In this document: positions 21,901 through 32,599 of the stretch, piece by piece | Layout: each line of letters opens with the position of its first letter | How positions within the stretch are numbered: position 1 is the first letter of the stretch | Origin: Smittium mucronatum | Lineage: Eukaryota > Kickxellomycota > Harpellomycetes > Harpellales > Legeriomycetaceae | Direction: 5' to 3' | Length of the DNA stretch: 32,599 bases | NCBI GenBank assembly: GCA_001953115.1 | Contig: LSSL01004974.1 | Span: 1 to 32,599, forward strand | The notes under the pieces: model-generated | Told to the model about the DNA's origin: nothing | The model's input: the letters and a program-made list of their open reading frames with translations, nothing else | The model's database searches: none | Position numbers and translations under genes: made by a program

Positions 21901-23831
21901 ATAAGGCGATTAGCAGTGATATTAATAAAACAGAATTCTCTTTCTATGAACCAAATCGGTTCTGTTTCATTGGGTTGCTTGCAGCTGTTTTTGGGGATGG
22001 GACTGCTGGTATATTTGCAATTCCAAATCCAGACTTAGTTGATTTAGAGAATTCCTCTAAAGTGGGAGAAAAGCTCTTCGAAAATTCAAATCTCAGATAC
22101 AGAAGCATGAAGGCTATCCACTTACCGAAACCAATCGTTGAAATGAATATGGAGAATACTACTATATCGAAGGTGCTATGGGCAGGAAGCGATCGGGTTA
22201 TCTCTATTGGGTTTGATGGAACAGTGGCAATTTGGAGTGTTTCAAAGGGGATTGAAATTAGGATGGGTCTATCCTCTAACCAAACTAAAATAGAGGATGA
22301 AAGGCCGTCTCTAGACCTTTATGAAGGAGATTCCGATTCTCAATTCTTAAATGAAATAAATGATGTTCCTATAATTCGGTCACCTGCTTGTCTTAACAAC
22401 ACTATATGCGCTTCTCTATTCCCTCCAAATATTCTGTGTAAGTTGCCCATTGATATAAAGAGCCAGCTTTATTTCAAAAAACCATTTGAACAAGTTCAGG
22501 CAATCAAATCTCTTGTAAGAGGTAACATAGCACTTTATTCATTGAACGACATAATTTTGTGCACTGGTGGGGTCGCTGGTGAGCTACAACTACACAAGAT
22601 GTCTTTCCCTAATTTCATTACATCACAGTTGAGTAGAACTGTTGTTTGGCGAAATTCGGTTACTTGGACTCAATCGGGCGATTCTTTGATTTACTTGGAT
22701 GTGGGGTCTGGTATTAAATGTACAAACTCATCAAACCTTAAATTCATAAGGAATGCATATTTCTCAATGATCAAAGAAGTTTTTTGGGAAAAGAAAATTA
22801 AACTAATGAAACCAAAGAAGAATAACGTACAGAGAGGTATGGAATTTGTGGGAATTGCTTCGTCGATGGATAGAACTAGCGCTTTAGAAAATGGGTCAAA
22901 TAGTATCGAATCTCAGCACACTGCCAAGACGGCTGAAAATATAGGCGATCTAATAAATCTGAGAAACAAACTTTTACCAGAAAGATTGTCAAAATCATCA
23001 GAGCCCATTTTTTCATCCAATTCTGATGGGGAACAAGCAGAAATACGGTTAGATTTCCCCTATTTCGTTGAGTTTTTACAAAATTTCATCGAGTGCTATG
23101 AGTCTAATGTCAAGCATTTTCAAAAAACTAATGATTCCTCTAAAGGGTTGCCGATTAGTCCTAAACCATCTAGAAAGATTGTCAGAGATATTCCTTGGAG
23201 CGATGGCAGCTTGAAAATGGATCAACTGTCACCCGAAGTTGCACAGATAATAAACTCGATCAAGGATTCTAATTTAGATGATATAACTAGAACTGGTGAA
23301 ATCGAAAAACTTGAAGGAGACGAGCGGGATATGAGTGGTATGACTGTAGCTGATCATAAGTCAACTGTGTGGGTATGGTTTTTATACTCCCCCCCCTCCC
23401 TTTTTTAACCCCAAAATTTGTGAATTTTTTATTAATCGAAATGTTTTAACTGTTTAACATAGAGTATCTCCAACTCCCTATGCCACGGCTATCTTGCATC
23501 TTCTGCAGCTAATGGAACGGTGTTCATTGAGGAAACGAGTAAAAAACCCTTTTCGGTGTCATCTAAACGGAACCAGAATTTGACATCTATGATATATACT
23601 CTTTCTGCTGATTCCGAAACTGGGACACTTAACTATTGTGAAGATGGGAGCGTCGTTAGTGGATCGAAAATATCTTTCGACTTCAATGCAACGCCTCATA
23701 TTTTGTCATGTATCAGATCAACTGCTTGGCATCCATCTATTGGTCATGGACATTTACTTGCATCTGGAGGCGATAGCGGATTGCTTAGGGTAGATTCGTT
23801 TAAAAGGGAGCATGAGTCTGAATTTAGTTAA
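15963..23831 (+). CDS. AT-hook/WD40 protein, TFIIIC Tfc6/Sfc6/GTF3C2-like subunit (five exons)
   Basis: The model is join(15963-16224, 16393-16575, 16639-20091, 20233-23372, 23463-23831): 7407 nt, 2468 residues. All four junctions are GT-AG and keep frame. The ATG has a purine at -3 and G at +4 and is the first Met in the open frame. Residues ~1-490 are Ser/Asn-rich low complexity. Residues ~500-1205 carry eleven AT-hooks. Residues ~1300-1720 are mixed acidic and basic. From ~1726 there is a WD40-like propeller: LSWCP, NVIQLWEH, GPVWDLNWCP, GLLAAVFGDGTAGIFAIP, DRVISIGFDGTVAIWSV and the last blade STAWHPSIGHGHLLASGG. This order resembles the TFIIIC subunit (tau91/TFIIIC110) that, with a partner propeller, serves RNA polymerase III at tRNA genes. 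Family members are roughly 600-900 residues, so this one is greatly extended. The subunit assignment is recognition by eye; another nuclear WD40 protein is possible. Confidence 0.78.
16225..16392 (+). other. Intron 1 (168 nt)
   Basis: Donor GTAAAG and acceptor TTTTTAG are preceded by a T-tract; TTGAC near 16349 could be the branch site. It splits a Gly codon (phase 1). Reading through would stop at 16250. Confidence 0.8.
16576..16638 (+). other. Intron 2 (63 nt)
   Basis: Donor GTAATA, acceptor AAACTAG. It is phase 1, and the joined codon is GCC (Ala). A CAGCAG close to the donor is an unlikely acceptor because it lies only ~20 nt in. The downstream frame is open from 16641 onward. Confidence 0.75.
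17697..19796 (+). other. Array of eleven AT-hook motifs in exon 3
   Basis: GRP cores sit at codons starting 17697, 17829, 17961, 18138, 18288, 18948, 19002, 19056, 19458, 19548 and 19788 (residues ~502, 546, 590, 649, 699, 919, 937, 955, 1089, 1119, 1199). Nine are of the form (K/R)x(V/I/R)GRP(R/P)K and two are GRPKGSLNK. In AT-hook proteins such as HMGA this core lies in the minor groove of AT-rich DNA. Two groups are evenly spaced: hooks 1-3 at 44 residues and hooks 6-8 at 18 residues, which points to internal duplication. Confidence 0.9.
20092..20232 (+). other. Intron 3 (141 nt), joining the AT-hook and WD40 parts
   Basis: Donor GTAATG follows AAAAAAG, and acceptor CATTAG ends a T-rich tract. 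It is phase 1: G plus AT gives Asp, and the frame then stays open through Lys/Ser-rich codons into the long exon 4. If the intron were retained, translation would stop at 20121-20123 and yield an AT-hook-only protein of about 1309 residues. Confidence 0.75.
21510..23831 (+). other. WD40-like propeller region (exons 4 and 5)
   Basis: About 740 residues, starting near residue 1726, with weakly conserved WD-type repeats. Blade signatures seen in order are the TLSWCP strand, IQLWE, PVWDLNWCP, LLAAVFGDGTAGIFA, VISIGFDGTVAIWS, ILCTGGVAGELQLHK, YLASSAANGTVFIEE and LLASGGDSGLLRVDSF. Loops between blades are long, as in tau91-type propellers. Confidence 0.7.
23373..23462 (+). other. Intron 4 (90 nt)
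   Basis: Donor GTATGG, acceptor AACATAG, with TTTAAC as a plausible branch site; phase 0, between TGG (Trp) and AGT (Ser). It contains a C-rich run followed by a T-run. Reading through would stop at 23408 and lose the last blades. Confidence 0.8.
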
Positions 23832-23897
23832 TAAGTTTTTTTTATGAAAATTAAACGATAATTTGCAAAGCCATAAATGGGTTCTGATCAGAGAGTT

Positions 23898-23903
23898 AAT
23901 AAA
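23898..23903 (+). terminator. Candidate polyadenylation signal
   Basis: AATAAA begins 67 nt after the stop codon of the TFIIIC-like gene, at a sensible distance for cleavage and polyadenylation. Chance matches are common in this composition. Confidence 0.4.
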
Positions 23904-24099
23904 TTCTTGTTTGAATTTTCACTCTATCTTCAAGTATAGCTAATAGTTTCATGCTTTTATTTACAATAATACTTTTAAAAGCAATGAGGATCACTTTCTA
24001 TTTTCTCCTATTTTTTCATTTTGTTCAATCGTTTTAATATTTATAAGATAACGTTTGAATAGCTTATTTTGAATCCCCTAACAGTATTCAAAAAAGCCA

Positions 24100-25334
24100 A
24101 GTAGAGAAGTCCGGAAGAGTGCCTTTCCAAATCGATAAAAAGTCAAAAGGCACATTCGATGGCCATCACTAGGAAAAAACATCTCTGAACTTCTATTTGC
24201 CGAAGATGCTGTAGTAATAGCAAATACACCGGAGTCACTTCAAAGATTTCAAAATGCAGTATCCAATTGGGCTGACACCTGGGAAATGAAAATCAACGCT
24301 TCCAAGTGCGGGATTCTTAGAATTGGCTCCAAAATAAATCATCAATTCACGGCCCAGGGCCAAAATTTAGAAATTCTCCAAAAAAATGAATATATTGGAT
24401 AGATTTTCAATGATGATTGGTCATAATCAATTAAAATCAAAATAAAATAAAACCAAGGTAAAAAACGCATTTTTTTTGGATGATATAGGTTTTTATCTAA
24501 GACTGATCTTCCAGCTGCAATAGAAATATAATTTATAAATTCATTAATCATTCCGATTGGCATTTATGGTGGTGAAACATTCGCTATAAGTGAATACAAA
24601 AATAAACCAATAAAAATCGAAATTATTAAAACAATCAGACTAGATTAAAATTAGGTGAATTGAACGCTATGAAAAGGATTAGAAACGATTTGGAAATAAA
24701 AGCAGTGTTTCAAATAAGCACGCATACCATAAATAGAAAAATTCAAACACATGGATTGCTGAATTAATTAAAAACTTCCTAAGATCCCAAATGAGTACAT
24801 TTGTTTCGGTGTCACCAAAATGGCTGAAAAAATATTAAAACCGGCAAATTTTTTCAAACTGAAAAATCATTAGCTGATCGAATTTTTTTGAATAACAGAT
24901 CAAAAATCCACAAATGGGCTCTAGATCTTGTAATAAAAAGTTCTGTAAGCTGGATCAAACTACAAGCCCTGTACCCAGATCAGCGAATAGGCTTTCAGGA
25001 AGCATAAAAAATCCGAATTGGTTATTTTAGGAAGGTTCAACGCCTGGCTAATGCAAAAATAATCGACGTAAAATCTAAAATTTTTAACCCTTTTTGGAAA
25101 AAAACAAGTCAAAAACAATTGAAAACATATTTTTAGCTACGAAAAATGGGAAAAAGTACGTAGAATTACAGTTGGGGGTTTTCTCTTAAAGCATAAATTT
25201 TATAGAAAGCTTTAGTTATGCCTATTTCAATCATACTTAATTGAAGCGGATAGGAAAAATCCGTGGGGGCGGGTCCTAAAGTTTTCTTTCAGCTCAGATT
25301 TAAAGGGAAAATAAAATCATTGAACTATAAATAG
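24100..25334 (+). pseudogene. Relic of a non-LTR (LINE) retrotransposon reverse transcriptase
   Basis: From 24181 the frame reads LLFAEDAVVIANTPESLQ and then TWEMKINASKCGILRIG. This is the reverse-transcriptase catalytic block of LINE ORF2 proteins (usual FADD, here FAED), followed by the W...NxxKC motif. In-frame stops follow at 24400, 24424, 24448, 24481 and 24529. Further homologous stretches lie in shifted frames: IGIYGGETFAISEYKNKP, ELNAMKRIRNDLEIKAVFQ, STFVSVSPKWLKKY, IHKWALDLVIKSSVSWIKLQ and EKWEKVRR near 25141. The last open stretch ends at TAG 25332-25334. The 5' part of the protein (endonuclease and early reverse-transcriptase motifs) is missing. The relic begins about 270 nt after the gene's stop codon and cannot make an active protein. 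I see no clear tail or target-site duplication. Confidence 0.85.
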
Positions 25335-28300
25335 AAGAAATTTCAATATTATTTGCGCTACCAGTTTATCTATAATTGAAGATATTAAAGAATTTCCCGT
25401 TTCTTTTAATGATTTTAAAGCGGGTAAGGAGATTCAGAGTTGGGTATGAAAATTTTGATTTTTTTTTTTGAAAAAATTTAATTCAGCCTATATTCAGTTT
25501 AATTTTGCAAATAATAAATGTTTTTTATAATAAGGACAGAAATAAAACGATAATTTTTTATAAATCATATTTAGGCTGTCTAACTCTTGGTAAAAACAAT
25601 CTTTTTCTAAATTTTAATTCTTTTTATAAACTTTCAAAAAATGAATTAGAGAACTACTGAAAATTTATTTTAATCATCAATAAAAAATGCAGCATCTCTG
25701 TTAAAAAAATGTGGATATTAACTTTTAAAATTAAAGTAATTTTATTTTATAAGGTAGCATTCTTTTGGTAAAATCATCTGTAGGGTGGTAGGGGCAGTTC
25801 TCGGTAAATGGGAATCTAAAAGATATTTTATTAGAAATATTTATTTAACACCTAAATTATGATCGAAAATATAATTTTAATTTTTTTGGATTGAGCTCAT
25901 GTCTATCTTATAGTAATTTTTGAAGGAGTAAAATATTGAAAATATATTCGAAATAATGATGCATATTTCTGGATTGGAAAGAGTTAGGGTGGATTTTAAT
26001 AAATATTCTTCCTAAAAAGTATTATCATTTTTTTAAATTTTAAATTTTAGTTGTGTTTTAAATATTAATCTTATTAAGTAAAATATTCTTAAAATCGTTA
26101 AAATTAATACGTAGTAACATATTTGATTCCTAAAAATTTTAAATTTATTCTCCAAAAATAAATTTCTCATAATAAATTATCTGTCTTAAATTTTTTAAAA
26201 AAAAAAGAAAACCCCACAAAAATTAAGAAATAACCGAAAATTTCATGAAAATTGAAAATTACCTTAACTCAATTTTAAAAATAAATAAATAAAGTGGTTT
26301 TTTAAGTTTTATTTATGTTATTGAAAGCACTATTAAGTCTAAATTATCAAGTAGTTAAAGAATTATTGTAGGATTTTTGAGAGTAAGTTCAGAATTTAGG
26401 GTAACGAATATTAAAAATATTTTCAAAGCCAAATCTTGAATTTATTATATGATTTTATAGGTTGCATAAGTTATAGCTGATCAGATGGGGAAAAAAAATT
26501 AAAATTATAAAAAATTCAGAAAAATTATCATTGAAAGGTCTAATCGTTTTTAAGGGATATTTATTAATCATTTTATTTTATTTAAAAGATTTTCTTTAAG
26601 ATGTTGATATATTTTCTAAAAGATTCGCACAAGGGTTCTAAAATTTCCTTTTTAATCATATTTTTACGAATTAATTCCACTTATTAAAATTAATTTTTTT
26701 TCAATTAAGACGAAACTTAGTTTGGAAATAGATTTTTGAAAACTATTAAGAAAAAAATGAAGCATAAAAGAATTTATTTTAATAACTATTATTATTTAAA
26801 GAGAAATAATAATAATACGAAACCACTAAAATAATAAATCATTTTAGTGAAGTAAATTTATAGATTCAAAATATAAGATTAAAACTTCATTTCTTAAAGA
26901 CTTTCTTGATTAGGGTATTCATTTTTTTGGGTTTATATCATAATTAACTTATTGTTATCCCGATATTACGTTCTTTTAGGTTACCGTAAATTTAAATAAA
27001 ACATTTTGAAAAAAAATTCTGAAAAAAATAATCGAAAAATAGGCCAAAAAAATCAAAATGAACCACAATATTTATTATATTTATTAATTGAACTAATTTT
27101 TTTTAACAAAATGCTATAAAATCGTCTATTTTAAAAAAAAGAAACAGATGCATTTCATTGATTGAAATAATATCTTTTTATTTAACTAATATTTATATAA
27201 AGTATCTACAACTCGTGATTTAACAAAAAATAAATATTATACATATATTTTTCATTTTTAGTTAGTGGTGTTCACTATAAAATTAGGATTATTTCTGAAT
27301 ATTTATAAAATATCACAGAAATCTATTTAAAGTATTTATTATTGAATAATTGAATAATTTTTACAAAATCTTAATATCAATCCAGATTATTGTGTATTAT
27401 TTAATTATAAAAAATAACAATTGAAGAATAATAATCACGTTTTTAATAACAAATTCAGTTTTTCTTTATTATTTATAATAAAAAATCATAAAGATATAAA
27501 AACATCTTCCTCTAATTTTTTATTAATTAATTGAGAAAAAGGATATTATTATGAGTAAAATATCATTTCAAAATTATAATAGAAGTTCAAATGGTTTTTT
27601 GATCAGTTAGAAATACTACCTAGAAGGTTTTTTTTTTTGTAAAAAGCAGCATAGCTAAGCAATTTTTACCAATATCTGTATAAATAACTTTTCAAAAATA
27701 CTGCTTCGTTTATACAATATCAATTAATTTTCAATTTATGGATACTTATACTGTTTTGAAAAATCGAAAATTTACTGTAATTTTTTCATTTATACCATTC
27801 TCCAGGAGAATATTACTTTTTGACTTCTCATAAGATTAAAAATAATTTAATAAAATCGAAATAAACTTAAAGGGGTAAAAAAAATTACTATTTACTTCAA
27901 TCGGTGATGTATTAAAAGGTTTTTTTTTTGGAAAAATATAAAAAACTAGATTTAGGCTACGAAAAAAAAATCATAATTACATATATAAACATTTTCAATG
28001 CAAAAAAGCACGTTATATGTGATTTAAATATGATTCTCATTTTTATGTGATCATTATTTTCGTGGATTTGATCCATATTTGATTGCGATCCGCTTTTTTG
28101 TATACTACCATTAAAAAGAATAATATTATTACTGAGTGGATTTTTCAATTACCCAACAATATTGTCATTAAATTGATTTCCAATAAAAGCTTTTAGTTAA
28201 TTTTAAATAATCAATATGAATAATTTGAAGCTATTTTAGTTTTAGAAAATAATAATAATAAATTCTTTCATAATGCAAATTCTACTAAAGCGTTAATGTT

Positions 28301-29179
28301 TAATCACTAAAAAAATACAATTTTTTTATACTAAATTTAACTATTGGGATGTAGTGCTATATACTATCTAATATCGAGCTGATAATAAATTAATTATTTT
28401 TATTCATTCAGGCATTATTCTTAACTCTAATTGGGATCCTTCCAATAATAAATACTGATATTTAACAAAAAATAAAAGCCTATAAATTATTAGTTTTATT
28501 CTGTCACACCATCTGCTAAATGGGAGTTTTCTTGAAGAATATTTATCATAACAATACAATGATTAGAATTTAATTGGTTAAAATTTAAAAACATTCCCAA
28601 AATTTTTTTTTTCTGTTTATATGGTTTTCCTAAATATTAAATGTTAAAAATATGTTAAATTATCCAGTAGAAAATCATATTATTAAAAAAAAAACAGCCA
28701 AATTATTAATCTGGCTGTAGAATTTTTTAAGTTAAGGTCAATTTAGGCAAGGATATTCCAAATTAGCTATATTTTACTAAAAATATTTCAATATGAAGTC
28801 AATGTATATATATATATATATCATCAAAATCTTCTAATGTTATTTAATGTATCTGAAAGAAGTTTAATAATTTTATTGATAATGACGTGCAAAATTACGC
28901 GAAATTTTGGATATTTTTTTAATATATGTATAAATTCGATTATCTAAGGGGTTTAAAATATTTTTTACTTTATTATATTAATAACAAAAAATTTAAATTA
29001 AAAAATCTTATAAATTTTAAAAACCTAAAAATGCTAGTATCTGGTGGAAAATACGATATTTCAGACTAATAATTTTTTTTGAATTACTTGCACTTTTGGA
29101 AAATAAAATTTGAAAAACCAAAAACATAACTATTACTACTTCGTAAACTTGAAAAATTGAATCCATTTTAGCAAGATAA
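25335..29179. other. AT-rich gene desert
   Basis: No supported gene. The minus-strand frame at 27957-28148 has no recognisable motif. The stretch contains a perfect 9-bp hairpin at 26824-26849, a terminator-like hairpin at 28694-28718 and a short (TA)n near 28804-28821. Confidence 0.65.
28694..28718. other. Terminator-like hairpin flanked by A- and T-runs
   Basis: The arms ACAGCCA (28694-28700) and TGGCTGT (28712-28718) are perfectly complementary around an 11-nt loop. An A-run lies before and a T-run after. In a bacterium this would read as an intrinsic terminator. Here it may be a small inverted-repeat relic or chance. Confidence 0.35.
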
Positions 29180-30090
29180 AAGTTTGGGAGTTTATTATGG
29201 CAAAGAATATTATTTCTCCAACATGGCCACCATTTAGAATGAGTTAGAAATTTATCCAAAAAATTCAAGGATGAGATTTTAGAGCTCTGATAAAAATGTT
29301 TTTAAATCTATCGATATAAAGAGAATATTGGAAAGAAAAGGCGGATCAGTTGGAATAAAAAAAAAACAATTATTTTAAAAACAAAAAAAACAAAAACAAA
29401 AAAATCAAGCCAATTCCCCACTTTAGACAATTCAATAATATTTGTGAAGTATTTAAATCAAATGAAAAAATTGATGAGCCTCACGTAGCTGATTATTGTA
29501 GCTATATATCAAATATAAGAGCGCTTATATCATCTAAATATGGACTAAAACTTTTATCTATGGCTAAAAATATGCACATAGATTTTAATTTTAAATTAGA
29601 GGAGGGGAATTATCCTGTTATAATAGCTGGTATATCTGAAACAAGAAAAAAAAGTTTATACCCATGTCGATATCTGCCGTAATAAAAGATTTTTCTGAAT
29701 GTTACACTTGGATCCAGGAAATTTTAAAAATAGAGATGAATAGGTATTAATTTTTTTTGGGGAATAGAAAAAGTCATAGCAGACTCAAATCCTCGGATTT
29801 AATGTGCTTTCAATATTTTTCACACGAAGATGAAAAGGATAAATTTTTGTCTTCATATTTCTAAAAATATGATGAAAATGATAAAGGGCTCAGATTTAAA
29901 AATAAAAAATAGGATATACAGAGATTTTATCAAGCTTTAAATCATTCCAAAAACTAGTTTATTTTGGAGATTTGGAAGCAAAGATAGAAAAAAGAAATTA
30001 TATGTTTCTCAGAAAAAATTATCTCTGGTATGAGTGGTTCAGTGAAATTTTCCCATCGACAAAAAAATGTCTAGAAAGATTAAATTGAAC
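29180..30090 (+). pseudogene. Decayed protein-coding relic, family not recognised
   Basis: Protein-like stretches occur in order but in shifting frames. Near 29184: GVYYGKEYYFSNMAT. A 107-codon stop-free frame runs 29359-29679, with HFRQFNNICEVFKSNEK, ADYCSYISNIRALISSKYG and NYPVIIAGISETRKKSLYP. From 29679, after an apparent 1-nt deletion: VIKDFSECYTWIQEILKI. At 29763-29861: SSDLMCFQYFSHEDEKDKF. Up to 30085: YLWYEWFSEIFPSTKKCL. Balanced amino-acid use and lack of Lys/Asn/Ile/Phe monotony distinguish it from desert noise. There are no good splice sites at the frame changes, so a pseudogene is more likely than an intron-rich gene. It could be a host gene fragment or a mobile-element protein; I do not recognise the family. 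Confidence 0.5.
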
Positions 30091-32599
30091 CTTAAAGGAC
30101 AAGTATATAAATTGGGACTAAGTAAATAACACAATTTTTTTTTAAAAAATCCAAGCTAAGGTGCTTCAGAATTATTTAGACTGATATAAAACAGAATTTG
30201 AAAAGATTAACTAAAATGAAACATTTCTGCTTAAAAACTCAAAAACATGGTTATTATTTATTTCAAATGATGTATATTTCAAGGTATATCTTGGTATAGA
30301 TATGTAATTAAGTCTCGGAAGAAAAAAACTAATTACTGCATCAGTTGGATACAGTTTTTGCGACTGATTTTACTGCACGTCGAAAGGTTTTTAAAATTAT
30401 TGTTATAAAATTTTCATAGTTCGATTAAATATTTTGTCAGATGTTTTTTTTCTCATGAAAAAAACTTTTTGAAAATTAAAAAGCGCTGTCATTAATACTC
30501 GTTTTTTAGTTAAATAAATTCACACAATCTTCTAAAAGTATCACTACTGCAGGATGTGAAAAAGTCTGGAAGACAAAAAATTTAACAATGATTAGTACAA
30601 ATTTTTTTAAATTTTTTTACTTTTGTTTTAAAAAAAAATAAAAAACAATTTAAAATATGAATCCATGCAATGATTTCAAAAAATTTCATTAATTTGATTA
30701 ATTTTTCTCATCATTTAATTAATATTAAATATATGAAAAATAAAATACGATGTATAAATTATCATTTAATGGTTATTAAATATAAATATGAAATATTGAT
30801 ACAACTAAAAATACATTTTCTTAGTTGATGATCGGATTTAGTCATTTTTATAGAGCCAGAAAGCTTTTTTTAATTCAAATCAACTTTAAAATATAATAAT
30901 ATATATAAAAAATTTATGAGATCAATTATAATAGTATAATAGGTTAAAATAGGTTTAAATACTTAAATTACAGGAAAAATTTTAATAATTGGGTAATTTC
31001 ACTATGTATTTTTCAAACTATTTGTATTTTTAATAGCTTTCAGTTATTGATAACTGTTTTTTCAATTTATCGAACGAAAGCTTATTGAAGATTATTCATT
31101 TGAAAAAATTTTCTTTGGAAAAATTTAATATTTTAGGCTCTTAGAATTTTAAATGTGGAGTAAAAAAAGATTTATTTCAATTTATAAAAATTTCCCATGA
31201 ATTATTTATATAAATTCTCCTATGCTCAAACAAGAAAATACTGATGATGGAGAAGTTTTTTTAGATGATTTTGACATTGATAACCCAATAAAATTATATA
31301 AATTAAGAATAAAAAATTGACATTATCATTTAACTCTTTTTATTTAGCAGAGTGATAGGTGGAAATAAAAAATATCAGCTTAAATTTTTTTTGAGTGATT
31401 TAAAATTAAAAATAACAAAAATTGACATAATTATGACTAGATAGAACTTTATTTGATAAATAGACACCAGTACTAATAATACGATAGATATTTTAATGAT
31501 TTGGCAGATATAGAATAATTTGACAGAGTTTTATCCGCTAATATTTTCTAAAGCAACGAAAGCGTTTTTATTCAATATAATTACAATATCAATTTTTTTG
31601 CCCAATTGAAATATTTTTCAAACCCACATAGATTCAAAATCTCAAAAAAAATAAATCACAATAACATAAGCTGCACATCCACCAAAAAAATCGTAAACAC
31701 GTAGGGGTCACATCCGCATGCAGCATATGGATAATTAATTATATTGTGTGGTAGTTAGTCACATTTATAATTAAAATTAAGCTGGTGTAATCGAATTTTT
31801 TTTATCTTAAATCTACTATTGATAGTCTTGATTCTTGTGCGGATAAAAATTAAACTCATTGGGAGATTTTTAAAATTGCAGAAATAAGGTGTGTATGTTT
31901 AACCCGATCAAAATTTCATTAATCATTCATAACCCAACAGCATAAAATTTATTTTGAAAATATTAGGCTATAATGAGTCATTAAAAACGAAAAAGAAGTT
32001 TTGCACAACTGTGTCTCCGCCCCCAAAAACCTTTTAAGTTTAAATATAAAAAATACGAAAAACATAAAAAGATACAACAATAAGAGCTTTAAGATATATA
32101 AAAATATCATAAAGAGAGGTAATAAAATTTAAAAAATCTTAAATCAAACCTTAAAAACATCTTTTAGATTTTTAATTTCAAAAAAATAAAAAGAAAGCAC
32201 ATCATTATTAGCAATTTTGCTAAAAATCGGTATTTATTTTTGGATTTTTTCTGCGAAAGTTTTAGAATAACCACAAAGAAAATTTATAGAGAATTGAATA
32301 TAAAATACAGGATTAATGAGAGGCAAAGACTGTCTTAGTACCACCCCTAAACTTTTTGAGCATACCGAAACTTACGAATTAAAGTGTATTACTGCTTCTA
32401 ATGAAGTTCAATAATAAGAATACAGACTAAAATAGTATAACCATATAGGCTAATTTATCCCTTTTTCCTTTTCACCTTCTTGATATATTAACCGCTTTTT
32501 TGAATTGTAATAATGATGTTTTTGAATTAATTTTATATAAAATTTTCATACTGAGGGAATATTTTGGGCACAATTCTCTAGTATAGACCGTTATTTATG
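30091..32599. other. AT-rich gene desert
   Basis: No open frame or RNA gene that I can support. A few slightly GC-richer patches (near 31690-31730, 32010-32030 and 32320-32360) show no recognisable content. Confidence 0.6.

Noticed and set aside
20298..23408. A separate gene starting at ATG 20298
   Set aside because: The frame is open upstream to 20233, where a good acceptor lies. The donor at 20092 joins it in phase with the AT-hook exon, and the space between the two frames is only ~110 nt. One gene is the simpler reading.
24342..24563. 73-codon minus-strand frame
   Set aside because: It is the antisense shadow of the LINE relic.
27957..28148. 63-codon minus-strand frame
   Set aside because: It looks mildly protein-like in its first half, but it is short and isolated and has no motif, splice context or repeat support.

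Overview
This is a very AT-rich eukaryotic nuclear window with one clearly intact gene, on the + strand at 15963-23831. The gene has four short GT-AG introns (168, 63, 141 and 90 nt), low-complexity Ser/Asn-rich coding sequence, and the neighbouring repeats include 3' tails with AATAAA and poly(A). This fits an AT-rich, repeat-laden early-diverging fungus. A Kickxellomycotina/Harpellales-like genome is my guess, not something the sequence proves. There is no bacterial signature: no operons and no ribosome binding sites.

Layout. 1-824: one copy of a ~580-bp interspersed repeat, followed 7 nt later by an older partial copy of the same family. 825-9147: AT-rich gene desert. 9148-9725: a second near-complete repeat copy. 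9726-12019: desert. 12020-12127: a tiny 5'-truncated repeat copy flanked by a perfect 15-bp target-site duplication. 12886-13060: a truncated reverse-strand copy. 13693-13945 and 15002-15256: a second, more diverged direct-repeat pair whose first ~35 nt resemble the 5' end of the first family. 14583-14631: a 17-bp direct duplication flanking a 15-nt poly(A)-ending insert. 15963-23831: the gene. 24100-25334: relic of a non-LTR (LINE) reverse transcriptase. 25335-29179: desert. 29180-30090: a frameshifted relic of an unrecognised protein gene. 30091-32599: desert.

The gene is the main content. Splicing joins two long open frames that at first look like separate genes. The predicted 2468-residue protein has a long Ser/Asn-rich N-terminal half with eleven AT-hook motifs (core GRP) and a C-terminal WD40-like propeller. 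The propeller resembles the TFIIIC subunit known as Tfc6/Sfc6/GTF3C2 (tau91/TFIIIC110), which helps recruit RNA polymerase III to tRNA genes. Eleven AT-hooks on such a subunit, about three times the usual length, is the most unusual signal here. It is attractive because the surrounding genome is itself AT-rich.

The rest of the window looks like a graveyard of LINE activity. Reverse-transcriptase relics, 5' truncation, poly(A) tails and long target-site duplications all fit target-primed reverse transcription. I see no tRNA or rRNA gene, no CRISPR array and no second intact gene.
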